From: Cohnella silvisoli
Lineage (GTDB): Bacteria > Bacillota > Bacilli > Paenibacillales > Paenibacillaceae
DNA: 64,000 bases
Reading direction: 5' to 3'
NCBI RefSeq assembly: GCF_021190915.1
Contig: NZ_JAIOAP010000012.1
Span: 1 to 64,000, forward strand
In this document: piece after piece, positions 26,060-34,991 of the stretch
Layout: the number at the start of each line of letters is the position of its first letter
Position numbering within the stretch: the stretch's first letter is position 1
The notes under the pieces: model-generated
The model's input: the letters and a program-made list of their open reading frames with translations, nothing else
Databases searched by the model: none
Told to the model about the DNA's origin: nothing
Made by a program: the position numbers and the translations under genes

Positions 26060-26596
26060 TTATGACTTAGGCTGAGGTAACCAACGAATCAACAATTCAG
26101 TCACTTCCGAAGGCGATCGCTGGGTCGTATCCACCGATACGTGCGCGAAATCGTAGGCATGCCGCCTCGTCTCGAGCAGGGCGGTTACGCGCTCCTCCGC
26201 ATCGCCTGCCAGAAGCGGCCGCGTCCCCGCCGCAGCGGCGCTCGTTACGCGACGGATCAAGCTTTGCTTGTCCGCCGTAAGCGCGATAACCCATCCCCCG
26301 GATAACATCGCGCGCCGGTTAACCTCACGAAGCACCGCTCCGCCTCCGGTTGCCACCACCTGACGCCCTCTGCCTAGAACATCCGCAAGTACTTTGCTTT
26401 CCCAATCGCGAAAAACCTCTTCCCCGTCTTCCGAGAACATCTCTTTAATGGACCGTCCGGCTAACCTTTCGATCTCTTCATCCGTGTCTTTGCTTTCCCA
26501 ACCGAGACGCTCCGCCAGCAATCGGCTGACCGTCGATTTGCCCGTCCCCATGAAACCGACAATGATAATATTGCGGCTTGAGTCGTTTCCGCTCAA
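26060..26596 (-). CDS. aroK: Shikimate kinase
   Basis: 178 residues. Phosphorylates shikimate with ATP. Walker A is GFMGTGKSTVSRLL at residues 14-27; the shikimate-binding DTDEEIERLAGRSIKEMF and GGGAVLR motifs follow, with the lid region near RPLLAGDAEER. Start at 26596 with only a modest ribosome site (GAGCGGAAA). It supplies the substrate for the divergent AroA encoded 1.2 kb downstream on the same strand. Confidence 0.95.
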   Translation of the reverse strand: MSGNDSSRNIIIVGFMGTGKSTVSRLLAERLGWESKDTDEEIERLAGRSIKEMFSEDGEEVFRDWESKVLADVLGRGRQVVATGGGAVLREVNRRAMLSGGWVIALTADKQSLIRRVTSAAAAGTRPLLAGDAEERVTALLETRRHAYDFAHVSVDTTQRSPSEVTELLIRWLPQPKS

Positions 26597-26713
26597 AACA
26601 AGTTCCCCATTCCTAGTTTTTACGCTTTTTATATCATATCATATCGTTCCGAAGGTATAAAACGACGAGTTTTTCCGTAACTTTGATAGTGTACCCACAC
26701 ATTGTAAAAGGTG

Positions 26714-27007
26714 ATGCTGCACTTGGATAATAAACGATTGGCTCCGCAGATCGAACAACCGCTTCGCCACCTCTTGGATCCCTCTTACCCGTTGTGCAGG
26801 GAAGACGTCCTTTGGGCGCTCGGATTCATCAAGAAAAAAGTGGCCGACGGAGCTCCCGAATGGTCGGGGCTCGATCGGCCACAGCTGCTTGCCCATTTTG
26901 CCTGTTTCGCGGATATGGCCTTGCTGCTTCTGCATCGGCGCAGTCCCAGCAATCAGGAAACGGAGTGCTTCCGCGCCATGCTAAGCGAGCTTCTTAAGCA
27001 CGACTGA
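26714..27007 (+). CDS. Conserved small protein of unknown function
   Basis: 97 residues, helical by composition, no membrane segment and no motif I recognise. Stretches such as YPLCREDVLWALGFIKKKVADG, split here by a Cys near residue 30, look like a compact soluble domain. It starts at ATG 26714 after AAAAGGTG (an overlapping GTG at 26711 is possible) and ends two bases before the stop of the convergent gndA, leaving no room for a terminator between them. Confidence 0.6.
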   Translation: MLHLDNKRLAPQIEQPLRHLLDPSYPLCREDVLWALGFIKKKVADGAPEWSGLDRPQLLAHFACFADMALLLLHRRSPSNQETECFRAMLSELLKHD

Positions 27008-27008
27008 A

Positions 27009-28424
27009 TTAGGAATTAATCCAGTTGTGATGGAAGGAGCCTTCTTTGTCCAGACGTTTGAATGTATGGGCACCGAAGTAATCGCGCTGCGCCTGAAGCA
27101 GGTTAGCAGGTAGGCGCTCGGAGCGGTAGCTGTCGTAGTAAGCGATAGCGCTCGCGAATGAAGGCACCGGGATGCCGTAAGCGATGGCCGTGGACACCAC
27201 TTCGCGCCATGCATCTTGGTAAGCTTCCACAACGTCTTTGAAGTATTCGTCCAGCAGCAGGTTGCGCAGCTGCGGCTCGCGGTCGTAGGCATCTTTGATG
27301 TTTTGCAGGAAACGCGCGCGAATGATGCAACCGCCGCGGAAAATCATCGCGATAGCGCCGTAACGCAGGTTCCAATTGTACTCTTCGGAAGCGGCGCGCA
27401 TTTGGGCGAAGCCTTGCGCGTAGGAACAAATTTTGCTTGCGAATAAGGCTTTCCGCACGCTTTCGATGAATGCGGTTTTGTCGCCTTGGAATGCGCTCGT
27501 TTTCGGTCCTTTAAGCACTTTGCTTGCGGCAACGCGCTCTTCCTTCATCGCGGAGAGGAAACGGGAGAAAACGGATTCCGTAATAATGGAGAGCGGAACG
27601 CCCAAATCGAGCGCGCTTTGGCTCGTCCATTTGCCTGTTCCTTTTTGCCCGGCGGCGTCTAGAATAACATCAACCATCGGCTTGCCGGTTTCAGGATCCT
27701 TCTGCGCGAATATATCGGTCGTAATTTCGATCAGATAGCTGTCGAGCTCGCCTTTGTTCCATTCGCTGAAAATGCTGTGCAGCTCGTCGGTGGAAACGCC
27801 CAGCACGTCCTTCAGCAATTGGTAAGCTTCGCAGATCAGCTGCATGTCGCCGTATTCGATTCCGTTGTGAACCATTTTAACGTAGTGGCCGGCACCGTCA
27901 GGTCCAATGTATGTACAGCAAGGATCGCCGTTCACCTTAGCAGAGATGCCTGTAAGAATAGGTTCGACTAAACGATACGCTTCTTCCGGTCCGCCTGGCA
28001 TAATCGACGGGCCTTTCAGCGCGCCCTCTTCTCCCCCAGATACTCCCGTTCCGATAAAATGAAACCCTTTTGCCATAAGATCATTGCTGCGACGTTGCGT
28101 GTCCGGGAAATAAGCGTTTCCGCCGTCGATGATAATATCGCCTTTATCAAGATAGGGAATGAGCGATTCAATCGTAGCGTCCGTGCCCGCTCCCGCTTGA
28201 ACCATGATCAAAATCTTGCGCGGCTTCTCTAGGGAGTTCACGAACTCCTCTACGGAATAAGTTCCAACGAGATTTTTCCCTTGCCCATCCGTGTTCAACA
28301 AATCGTGCGTTTTTTCCGGTGAACGGTTGTATACCGCAACGGTAAATCCGCGGCTCTCGATGTTCAGAGCGAGATTACGTCCCATTACGGCTAAGCCGAC
28401 GACACCAATGTTTGCATTCGACAT
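27009..28424 (-). CDS. gndA: 6-phosphogluconate dehydrogenase, decarboxylating
   Basis: Oxidative pentose phosphate enzyme producing ribulose-5-phosphate, CO2 and NAD(P)H. 471 residues from ATG 28424, the start that matches the family; an ATG four codons upstream overlaps its own ribosome site. Motifs: GVVGLAVMGRNLALNI, YNRSPEK (NADP-type Arg), GVSGGEEGALKGPSIMPGG, MVHNGIEYGDMQLICEAY and C-terminal AQRDYFGAHTFKRLD. Confidence 0.96.
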   Translation of the reverse strand: MSNANIGVVGLAVMGRNLALNIESRGFTVAVYNRSPEKTHDLLNTDGQGKNLVGTYSVEEFVNSLEKPRKILIMVQAGAGTDATIESLIPYLDKGDIIIDGGNAYFPDTQRRSNDLMAKGFHFIGTGVSGGEEGALKGPSIMPGGPEEAYRLVEPILTGISAKVNGDPCCTYIGPDGAGHYVKMVHNGIEYGDMQLICEAYQLLKDVLGVSTDELHSIFSEWNKGELDSYLIEITTDIFAQKDPETGKPMVDVILDAAGQKGTGKWTSQSALDLGVPLSIITESVFSRFLSAMKEERVAASKVLKGPKTSAFQGDKTAFIESVRKALFASKICSYAQGFAQMRAASEEYNWNLRYGAIAMIFRGGCIIRARFLQNIKDAYDREPQLRNLLLDEYFKDVVEAYQDAWREVVSTAIAYGIPVPSFASAIAYYDSYRSERLPANLLQAQRDYFGAHTFKRLDKEGSFHHNWINS

Positions 28425-28594
28425 GGTTTTATTCATCCTTTAGTACAAAATTTTCAGAATAAAACTATTGTACTCTTTTTGCCCAGAGATGAAAACCTTC
28501 ATTTGCTTTTCCAAACTGGCCTAAATTTGTTGTTGCTTTTCTTCGTTACTTATTATTTAATAGTATATATAAATAGTAAAGGGAAGTGATTTTA

Positions 28595-29128
28595 ATGACA
28601 ACAAGCAACTGGAATTTAGACAAATCTCACAGCGGCATCACCTTCAGCGTTCGTCACATGATGATTACAAACGTTCGTGGAAGCTTTAACGATTTCGATG
28701 CGGTTGTAACCGCGGATACAGACAATCTTTCCGGCACAGAAGCTACGATTACAATCGACGTCAACAGCATTAACACCAAAGACGAAGGACGCGACGGCCA
28801 TCTGAAATCCCCGGATTTCTTCAATGCCGAGCAGTTCCCGCAAATTATTTTCAAAAAGACGGCTCTCGAATCTAAAGGCGGGGACGACTACAAGCTTACA
28901 GGCGACATCACGATCGCCGGCGTGACGAAGTCGATTACTTTGAACGCAGAGCTTGCTGGTCCCGCTAAAGATCCTTGGGGCAACGTGAAGTTGGGCGTTA
29001 CTGCCGACGGCGTCATCAGCCGCTCCGAATTCGGACTATCTTGGAATGCAACGCTAGAAACAGGCGGGTTTCTTGTTGGTGACGCCATCAAAGTACACAT
29101 CGAATTGGAATTCGCAAAAGCCGACTAA
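28595..29128 (+). CDS. YceI-family lipid-binding protein
   Basis: 177 residues, no signal peptide. Begins with the family pattern WNLDKSHSGITFSVRHMMIT and contains FKKTALESKGGDDYKLTGD and DGVISRSEFGLSWNA. YceI proteins form a lipocalin-like barrel that binds polyisoprenoids or fatty amides. Start ATG 28595 after GGGAAGTG. The upstream 150 bp contain an AT-rich stretch but no promoter I would assert. Monocistronic with its own terminator. Confidence 0.92.
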   Translation: MTTSNWNLDKSHSGITFSVRHMMITNVRGSFNDFDAVVTADTDNLSGTEATITIDVNSINTKDEGRDGHLKSPDFFNAEQFPQIIFKKTALESKGGDDYKLTGDITIAGVTKSITLNAELAGPAKDPWGNVKLGVTADGVISRSEFGLSWNATLETGGFLVGDAIKVHIELEFAKAD

Positions 29129-29166
29129 TTCGACTTAAGAGAAATCATTTTCATTTAATTAAACAA

Positions 29167-29211
29167 AGCGGAGTATACCTCGTCGATCCATGAGGAATAC
29201 TCCGCTTTTTT
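29167..29211. terminator. Terminator after the yceI-like gene
   Basis: GCGGAGTAT pairs with ATACTCCGC, followed by TTTTTT. It lies between convergent genes. Confidence 0.9.
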
Positions 29212-29237
29212 AATCGCTATATGGATTTACTGCCCGA

Positions 29238-29843
29238 TTACAGCTCCAAAAGCAACATCTCGGTGCGCATGCCTTTTAGTCTCTCTTTGCTCGATTCAAC
29301 TGTCTCGCTCCACCCGTTTACGATTGCTTCGTGAAGGACCGCCAGTTCATAATCGATTTCGAGACGCAAGACACCCGCGCGCTGTTCGGCCCTCTTGGAT
29401 TTGAAAGCCTGAACCATGTCTTCTACCGTAATTTGCGGCCTTTTTTGAAAAATAATCCGATGTTCCATGCCGGACACCTCCACGAGACGGATAATTTCAC
29501 CGAACATGATGTTCTCGATTCTGAGCACTTGACGGTCGTGAAACCTTTTTACAATGGCGTGGCCGCGGGAGTCGTTGATGAGCTTCTCGATCCAATGCGC
29601 CAGCTTCTCATCCTTGACCAGGTAATCTCCTACCATTTTGTAACGATTGAGCACCCTTAGGAATGTTAACTTGAGCAGCTTGCGCCCCGTCCTTACGGAT
29701 ACGATGAATTGATGCTCGCTTTCGTTCCAGTACAAGGAATAACCTTCCTGGATCAGCTCACGAATCAGATTCTGAATTTGGCGGCGGTCGAAGCGAAGCT
29801 CCAGGTTGCAGTATTCCACTTCATGACTGCGGTTCACGGCCAT
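29238..29843 (-). CDS. Conserved hypothetical protein (about 200 residues)
   Basis: 201 residues, soluble, charged, with a basic-hydrophobic middle (RKLLKLTFLRVLNRYKMVGD) and a long helical C-terminal half rich in Glu/Arg. No catalytic motif or helix-turn-helix that I can name. I believe homologues are common in Paenibacillaceae, sometimes labelled as NRPS-related, but nothing here resembles an adenylation, thiolation or condensation domain. Start at 29843 behind GGAGGGGGGA. Confidence 0.7.
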   Translation of the reverse strand: MAVNRSHEVEYCNLELRFDRRQIQNLIRELIQEGYSLYWNESEHQFIVSVRTGRKLLKLTFLRVLNRYKMVGDYLVKDEKLAHWIEKLINDSRGHAIVKRFHDRQVLRIENIMFGEIIRLVEVSGMEHRIIFQKRPQITVEDMVQAFKSKRAEQRAGVLRLEIDYELAVLHEAIVNGWSETVESSKERLKGMRTEMLLLEL

Positions 29844-30082
29844 CCCCCCTCCTGCGTTAAGCGCATGGTTTGAGTAATTGACCGAATGTTCTGAATATTG
29901 TTGCTTACTTCTATCTTATACTCCATCTTATGTTATGGCAACTTGGTTTCTTGACTATTTTCCATCCTATTTTTTCAAAGCGCCGGAATCAGCCTGGAAA
30001 AGACCTTAGAAACATAAGAGCAAAGGCATTTACTGAATGCTATAATGTTCCTATCACAGGTTTTGCGAGGAGAAATATACGA

Positions 30083-30727
30083 ATGAGTACAACTACTATG
30101 GAAACTTTCAAAGGATTTGACGATCGCGATTTCGAGGTGTTCGAAATTAGCGGGCTCGAATCGCGAATGGATGCGCTAATTGAGCGGGTAAGGCCGAAAT
30201 TCCATTTTCTCGGGGAATCCATATCGCAATTTCTCGGTGGATTGTGCCAAGAGGAAATGTTTACCCACGTTGCTAAGCACGCTCGCAGAACGGTTAATGC
30301 GCCCAATGATTCTTGGGTCGCTTTCGCGAATAACAAGCGGGGTTACAAAGCCCATCCCCATTTCCAAATCGGACTATGGTCCACTCACGTGTTCGTTCAG
30401 TTCGCCATCATCTATGAATGCCCAAATAAAAATATTTTTGCTGAACGTGCCTTAGGCGAGCTGGATTCCATTCGCAGCGCGGTCCCCGATCACTATGTAT
30501 GGTCCAAGGATCATATGGTTCCCACCGGACTTACGCATAGCGATTTGTCCGAAGAGGATCTCGCGGATCTGCTCACGCGGCTGAAAACCGTCAAGGCATC
30601 CGAGTTAACATGCGGCATTCACATTCAACGGGGCGACCCTCTGCTTGCGGATGGGGAGGCTTTCATACAGCTCGTGGAATCGACGTTCCGGACGCTTCTT
30701 CCTTTATACCGTCTGGCTTTTGCTTGA
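30083..30727 (+). CDS. DUF1054/UPF0637 protein (YktB-like)
   Basis: 214 residues from ATG 30083, preceded by GCGAGGAG; the open frame extends 51 codons upstream without homology. Family patterns: FKGFDDRDFEVFEISGLESR, FHFLGESISQFL, HVAKHARRTVNAPNDSWVAF, NKRGYKAHPHFQIGLW and a final FRTLLPLYR. Widespread in Bacilli, fold known but function not. No operon partner. Confidence 0.88.
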   Translation: MSTTTMETFKGFDDRDFEVFEISGLESRMDALIERVRPKFHFLGESISQFLGGLCQEEMFTHVAKHARRTVNAPNDSWVAFANNKRGYKAHPHFQIGLWSTHVFVQFAIIYECPNKNIFAERALGELDSIRSAVPDHYVWSKDHMVPTGLTHSDLSEEDLADLLTRLKTVKASELTCGIHIQRGDPLLADGEAFIQLVESTFRTLLPLYRLAFA

Positions 30728-30761
30728 TCGGCTAATTATCGTGGGGATTGCCGCGCTTATG

Positions 30762-30826
30762 ACCATTATCCCCTTCGATCAGGTCCATACTTCGTAAAAC
30801 CCTCACTGAGCGAGAGGGATAATGGT
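30762..30826. repeat. 65-bp inverted repeat downstream of the DUF1054 gene
   Basis: ACCATTATCCC (30762-30772) and GGGATAATGGT (30816-30826) are perfect inverted copies; an inner CCCTC...GAGGG stem partly competes with the right arm. No U-tract follows on either strand, so it is not an ordinary terminator. The rest of 30728-30883 shows nothing else. Confidence 0.6.
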
Positions 30827-30883
30827 ACCCCGGAAAAATAGGTCATGATGTTAAACCCGCAGCAATTGTTTATTCCCAACAAC

Positions 30884-30922
30884 AAAAAGGGAGCTTGCAT
30901 CATCTGCAAGCTCCCTTTTTTG
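30884..30922. terminator. Terminator of the RND transporter gene
   Basis: AAAAAGGGAGCTTGCA (30884-30899) pairs perfectly with TGCAAGCTCCCTTTTT (30905-30920). Symmetric, so active on both strands. Confidence 0.92.
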
Positions 30923-30929
30923 TTGAAAC

Positions 30930-33900
30930 TTATTGCGCCGCCACCTCGCGAAGCGCGGTTGCCGCAGCTTTGCGTTGGCGTGCTGATTTACGGAAGTACA
31001 GCAGTTCGTAAATACATGGGACAATGACTAGGGTAAGCACGGTCGAAACGACCAAACCGCCGATGACGACGATTGCCAAGCTCTGGGACACGATGCTGCC
31101 TGTTTCCGAAGTGCTGAACACGAGCGGGAACATTGCGCACACCGTAGCGATAGCCGTCATGAGGATCGGACGCATACGCGTTCCGGCAGCCTCCAGCAAT
31201 GCCTCGCGAATCGTCATTTTCTCTTCGTTGTGCTTCACGCGGTCGATAAGCACGATCGCATTCGTTACGACGATACCGATAAGCATGACGACGCCGAAGA
31301 TTGCGGTAAAGTCCGGAGTGACTCCCGTAACGATCAGACCGAGTACGGCGCCGATAGGCACGAACAGGATCGAGCTCATAATGGCTAGCGGTGCTTTTAA
31401 CGTCTTGAACGTTATGACCATGAGCAAGTATACGATTCCGATTGAAACGAGCATCATCATGAACAAGCTCGACATATCGGCAGATTGATCGGCTGATGCA
31501 CCGCCGACATTTAATTTAACGCCTTCAGGCGGTTTTACGTCTTGCAATTGTTTCTTGATTTCTGCGCCGACGATCGATAACTGGGACGGTTCGACCGCAG
31601 CGGAAACGCGGACATAGCTCTTGCCGTCCTTATGGAAATACTTCGTCGCTTGTTCTGTCTTTACCCACTTCGCAACGCTGGATACCGATTTCGGACCTTT
31701 GTCGGTCATCACAGTCAGAGAGGAAAGATCGCTCTCGGTTTTAGGATTAAGCGATGGCTCAAGCAGAACGCTCAGCGACTGTCCGTCAACATTCAAGCTG
31801 CCGATCGGAAACGGATTAAGCATGCCCTGCAGTTGCGTTGCGATGTCTCCCCCCTTCGCTTCCGTCGCATTGACTTCAAGCGTATAAACCGTCTTCTTCT
31901 GTTCTTGGTTGCTTTGAACCTTTAGAACGTCTTTAATCGGTTTAATCTTGGCGATGACATCATCGGCAGTTTTAGTAATGGCGTTCAGATCGTCTCCCGT
32001 TACGTCAACGAATACTTGAGTTGAGTTTCCGTTCGAGAACATATTACCTGCACCTGCGCTCAAATCAGCACCTGGGTAGTTGGCGCGTTCGGCTTTGACC
32101 GCGTCGATTATTTTTTCAGCGTCTGCGCCCTTCTTCATTTGAATTGCATAAGTAACGATCGTCGGGGACGTTACCGAGCCGTACTTAGCTGCATCCGCGC
32201 TATTGCCCATCGACATGCTTAACCAGTCAAGGCCATCTAGCTTCATTAGGGTGGATTCAAGCTTTAACCCATTCTCGCGCACTTGGGCTACCGGAGTATC
32301 CGCTTGGTACTCCAAAGTAACGTTAAGGTTGGAAGCGCTGGATTGATCGATCGCACCTTTAGGAATTGACATATAAGTGGCGATTGAAGCAAATAATAAT
32401 ATTACTGCACCGATGATCGGAATCCACTTGTGACGCAAGTTCCAATCAAGCAACCGGGTAAAACGCTTGGATGGCTTATGTTCTTTAATTTGTGAATTTT
32501 TCAGTACGCCAGAGCTTAGCAACGGAATAACCGTTAATGCGACTACCAGTGAAGACAGCAACGCATAGGTCATCGTTAAAGCGAACGGAAGAAGGAAAGA
32601 TTGCAGCGACCCGCGCAACAAGCTCATCGGCAGAAATACGGCGACGGTCGTTAACGTAGATGTCGTAATAGCAACTGAGACTTCTCTTGTAGCATCGATA
32701 ATCAGTTCTTTCGAGAAGGCTTCCTTCTGCAACCGGCGGAATATATTCTCGATGACGACGATACTATCGTCAACCAGACGTCCTACCGCTACCGCAACCC
32801 CGCCCAGCGTGAGGATGTTCAGCGTAATGCCGGACATATCTAGCAAATAAAGAGTAGCCGCTAACGATAACGGGATCGATATAACAGTCACGAGGGTCGC
32901 TCTAACGTTACGCATGAAAAGAAGAATGACCACGGTAGCGAATAAAGCGCCAAGCAATACTTCCCTCATCATGCTGTTAACCGAATGAACGACTTGATCC
33001 GAAGTGCTGAGAAGCAGCTTCATATTCGCTTCTTTAATTTCCGTATTGATTTTCTCGATCGCTTTCACTACGCCTTCTCCGACTTTAACCGCGTTGGAGT
33101 TAGCTCCTTTGGAAACGACAAGTTGCAGTGCGTCTTTGCCGTCTACTCGATTAACGCTTTCCACGTCAGGGTCGATCTTTACTTCCGCTACATCGCCTAG
33201 CAATACACCTTCAGCGACCGGAAGTTTCTTCACCGCTTCAATGTCCTTAAGCTTGGCAGTCACATTCAGCCCGACCGTTTGGCCGTCTAGAATGCTTTCG
33301 CCCACGGAAGCAGAGGTTTCACGTCCCTGCAAGACACCATACAGAGCTTGAAGCGGCACGCCTTTGGCGGCTAATTTGGCTAAATCCGGAGTAATGCTTA
33401 CTTTCGGCTGCGACTTGCCCGATAGCTGCACTTGCCCGACGCCGTCGATCGAACGGAATTCGTCGTACACGCGCTGCTCGATCTTTTCCTTCTGAGCATC
33501 CGTTACCCCCTCATTAAAAGTTAGGGTTACGAAGGAAATCGGGATCATCGACGTATTGAATTGAACGATGTATGGCGGGGATACCCGATCCGGCAGCTTA
33601 ACCGCGTTAACCGCGCGTTCGACTTCCGTCTTCGCTTCTTTCATATTCGTTTTGGAATCGAAGTTAAGGTTGACTTGGGAAAATCCATCTCCCGAAGTCG
33701 AGAATACATCCGTTTTCCCTTTAATGGCGACAAGCGCCTGCTCCAATGGGTCCGTTACGGATTTCTCCATCGTTGTAGCATCGTATCCAGGTCCAATAAC
33801 CGATACCGTGACTTGCGGGTTATCCGCCTCCGGTAGAAATTCCATAGGCAGTTTCGTATAACTGAATACCCCCATGACTAATACCATCAAAATACAAATA

Positions 33901-33947
33901 ATGATGGCTGCTTTGTTGCGAAATGCACCGGTAATAATACTTTTCAC
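30930..33947 (-). CDS. RND-family efflux transporter (SwrC/AcrB-like)
   Basis: 1005-residue inner-membrane proton-driven pump with the AcrB layout: N-terminal membrane helix (residues 11-31), large extracellular loop, membrane block near residues 330-540, second loop, second membrane block near 830-990. Motifs: GGVAVAVGRLVDDSIVVIENI with the conserved Asp in helix 4 and GIVVTNAIVLIDRVKHNEE in the second half. The closest known relative in Gram-positives is Bacillus SwrC (surfactin self-resistance). There is no adaptor or outer-membrane partner, as expected. Start GTG 33947 with GGAAGGGG about 10 bp upstream. Confidence 0.92.
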   Translation of the reverse strand: MKSIITGAFRNKAAIIICILMVLVMGVFSYTKLPMEFLPEADNPQVTVSVIGPGYDATTMEKSVTDPLEQALVAIKGKTDVFSTSGDGFSQVNLNFDSKTNMKEAKTEVERAVNAVKLPDRVSPPYIVQFNTSMIPISFVTLTFNEGVTDAQKEKIEQRVYDEFRSIDGVGQVQLSGKSQPKVSITPDLAKLAAKGVPLQALYGVLQGRETSASVGESILDGQTVGLNVTAKLKDIEAVKKLPVAEGVLLGDVAEVKIDPDVESVNRVDGKDALQLVVSKGANSNAVKVGEGVVKAIEKINTEIKEANMKLLLSTSDQVVHSVNSMMREVLLGALFATVVILLFMRNVRATLVTVISIPLSLAATLYLLDMSGITLNILTLGGVAVAVGRLVDDSIVVIENIFRRLQKEAFSKELIIDATREVSVAITTSTLTTVAVFLPMSLLRGSLQSFLLPFALTMTYALLSSLVVALTVIPLLSSGVLKNSQIKEHKPSKRFTRLLDWNLRHKWIPIIGAVILLFASIATYMSIPKGAIDQSSASNLNVTLEYQADTPVAQVRENGLKLESTLMKLDGLDWLSMSMGNSADAAKYGSVTSPTIVTYAIQMKKGADAEKIIDAVKAERANYPGADLSAGAGNMFSNGNSTQVFVDVTGDDLNAITKTADDVIAKIKPIKDVLKVQSNQEQKKTVYTLEVNATEAKGGDIATQLQGMLNPFPIGSLNVDGQSLSVLLEPSLNPKTESDLSSLTVMTDKGPKSVSSVAKWVKTEQATKYFHKDGKSYVRVSAAVEPSQLSIVGAEIKKQLQDVKPPEGVKLNVGGASADQSADMSSLFMMMLVSIGIVYLLMVITFKTLKAPLAIMSSILFVPIGAVLGLIVTGVTPDFTAIFGVVMLIGIVVTNAIVLIDRVKHNEEKMTIREALLEAAGTRMRPILMTAIATVCAMFPLVFSTSETGSIVSQSLAIVVIGGLVVSTVLTLVIVPCIYELLYFRKSARQRKAAATALREVAAQ

Positions 33948-34146
33948 TTAGCTTTTTCCCCTTCCACTCCATCGTTTTCATTACTCTTGGCATTAGCATA
34001 ACGGAATGACCGGTCTTGCGGAAAACGGCTGAAGACCGGACTTGAACCTAGACTAAAGTCGGATATTTGTTCCGGCTGAAGTCTCTGTCGATATTCCATT
34101 ACTTAACAATAAGGGACAAATGTGAACGGAATATGAACTCAAAAAT

Positions 34147-34167
34147 AAATGAGTGACTACTCACTTT
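34147..34167. promoter_or_regulatory. TetR-type operator 1 of the ABC exporter operon
   Basis: Partial palindrome centred on TGAGTGACTACTCA, overlapping the -35 of the operon promoter. Operator 2 is an inverted copy with one mismatch in 21 positions. Confidence 0.75.
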
Positions 34168-34193
34168 ACAGTTCTATCCAGTCACCCTATAAT
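34165..34193 (+). promoter_or_regulatory. Sigma-A promoter of the ABC exporter/TetR operon
   Basis: TTTACA, 17-bp spacer, TATAAT. Bracketed by the two operators, so the TetR protein encoded by the third gene probably represses it. The 33948-34146 stretch upstream shows no further feature. Confidence 0.8.
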
Positions 34194-34195
34194 AA

Positions 34196-34216
34196 AAAGT
34201 GAGTAATCACTCATTT
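34196..34216. promoter_or_regulatory. TetR-type operator 2 of the ABC exporter operon
   Basis: Partial palindrome centred on TGAGTAATCACTCA, at the transcription start just before the ribosome site AAAGGAGAG. Confidence 0.75.
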
Positions 34217-34235
34217 ATTAAAGGAGAGATGCCCA

Positions 34236-34991
34236 ATGAATCTCAACGCCCCTTCCCCGATTGTTGCAGCGGACGATTGCATCGAAGCCGTTCAAGTGTC
34301 TAAAGCATTCGGGAAAAGAATCGTGCTGGATCAAATATCGTTAACGGTCAAACGAGGTGAAATTTTCGGCCTTCTAGGGCCCTCCGGTTCGGGTAAAACA
34401 ACGCTAGTCCGCTTAATCACCGGCCTTGACGTGCCCGATAACGGCTCCATTACCTTGCTTGATGTGCATATGCCAAAGCTTAGCGTCCTTAGCCGAATCG
34501 GTTATATGGCCCAATCGGACGCTCTTTACGGTGAGTTAACGGCGCAAGAAAACCTGGAATTTTTCTCGTCTTTGTATGGACTGCGCGGTGCCGTGTTGAA
34601 GAAGCGAATCCAGGAGGTGGCGGAGCTTGTTAAATTGTCCGGCGATTTGAAGAAACCCGTTCAGCTCTATTCAGGGGGCATGAAGAGACGATTATCGCTT
34701 GCCGTTGCTCTGATGCACAAGCCGGAAGTGCTCATTCTCGACGAACCTACCGTCGGAATCGATCCGGTGCTGCGCAAAACCATCTGGGATGAGTTGGATC
34801 ATCTTCGCAAGAACGGCGTGACGATCCTTGTTACGACACATGTCATGGATGAAGCGGAAAAGTGCGATAGATTGGCGATGATCCGGGATGGGCGGGTCAT
34901 TGCCTTTGGCAGTCCGGAGCAGTTAAAAACCGAATCCCATTCGTCGACGATGGAAGATGCATTCATTACTTATGGCGGGGGTGCGGCATGA
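34236..34991 (+). CDS. ABC exporter ATP-binding protein
   Basis: 251-residue ATPase of the drug/lipid-export (ABC-2) group. Walker A GPSGSGKTTLV near residues 49-59, Q-loop GYMAQSD, signature YSGGMKRRLSLA, Walker B VLILDEPTVGID, and the H-loop VTTHVMDEA. First gene of a three-gene operon, ATG 34236 behind AAAGGAGAG. It overlaps the permease by four bases (ATGA). Confidence 0.94.
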   Translation: MNLNAPSPIVAADDCIEAVQVSKAFGKRIVLDQISLTVKRGEIFGLLGPSGSGKTTLVRLITGLDVPDNGSITLLDVHMPKLSVLSRIGYMAQSDALYGELTAQENLEFFSSLYGLRGAVLKKRIQEVAELVKLSGDLKKPVQLYSGGMKRRLSLAVALMHKPEVLILDEPTVGIDPVLRKTIWDELDHLRKNGVTILVTTHVMDEAEKCDRLAMIRDGRVIAFGSPEQLKTESHSSTMEDAFITYGGGAA

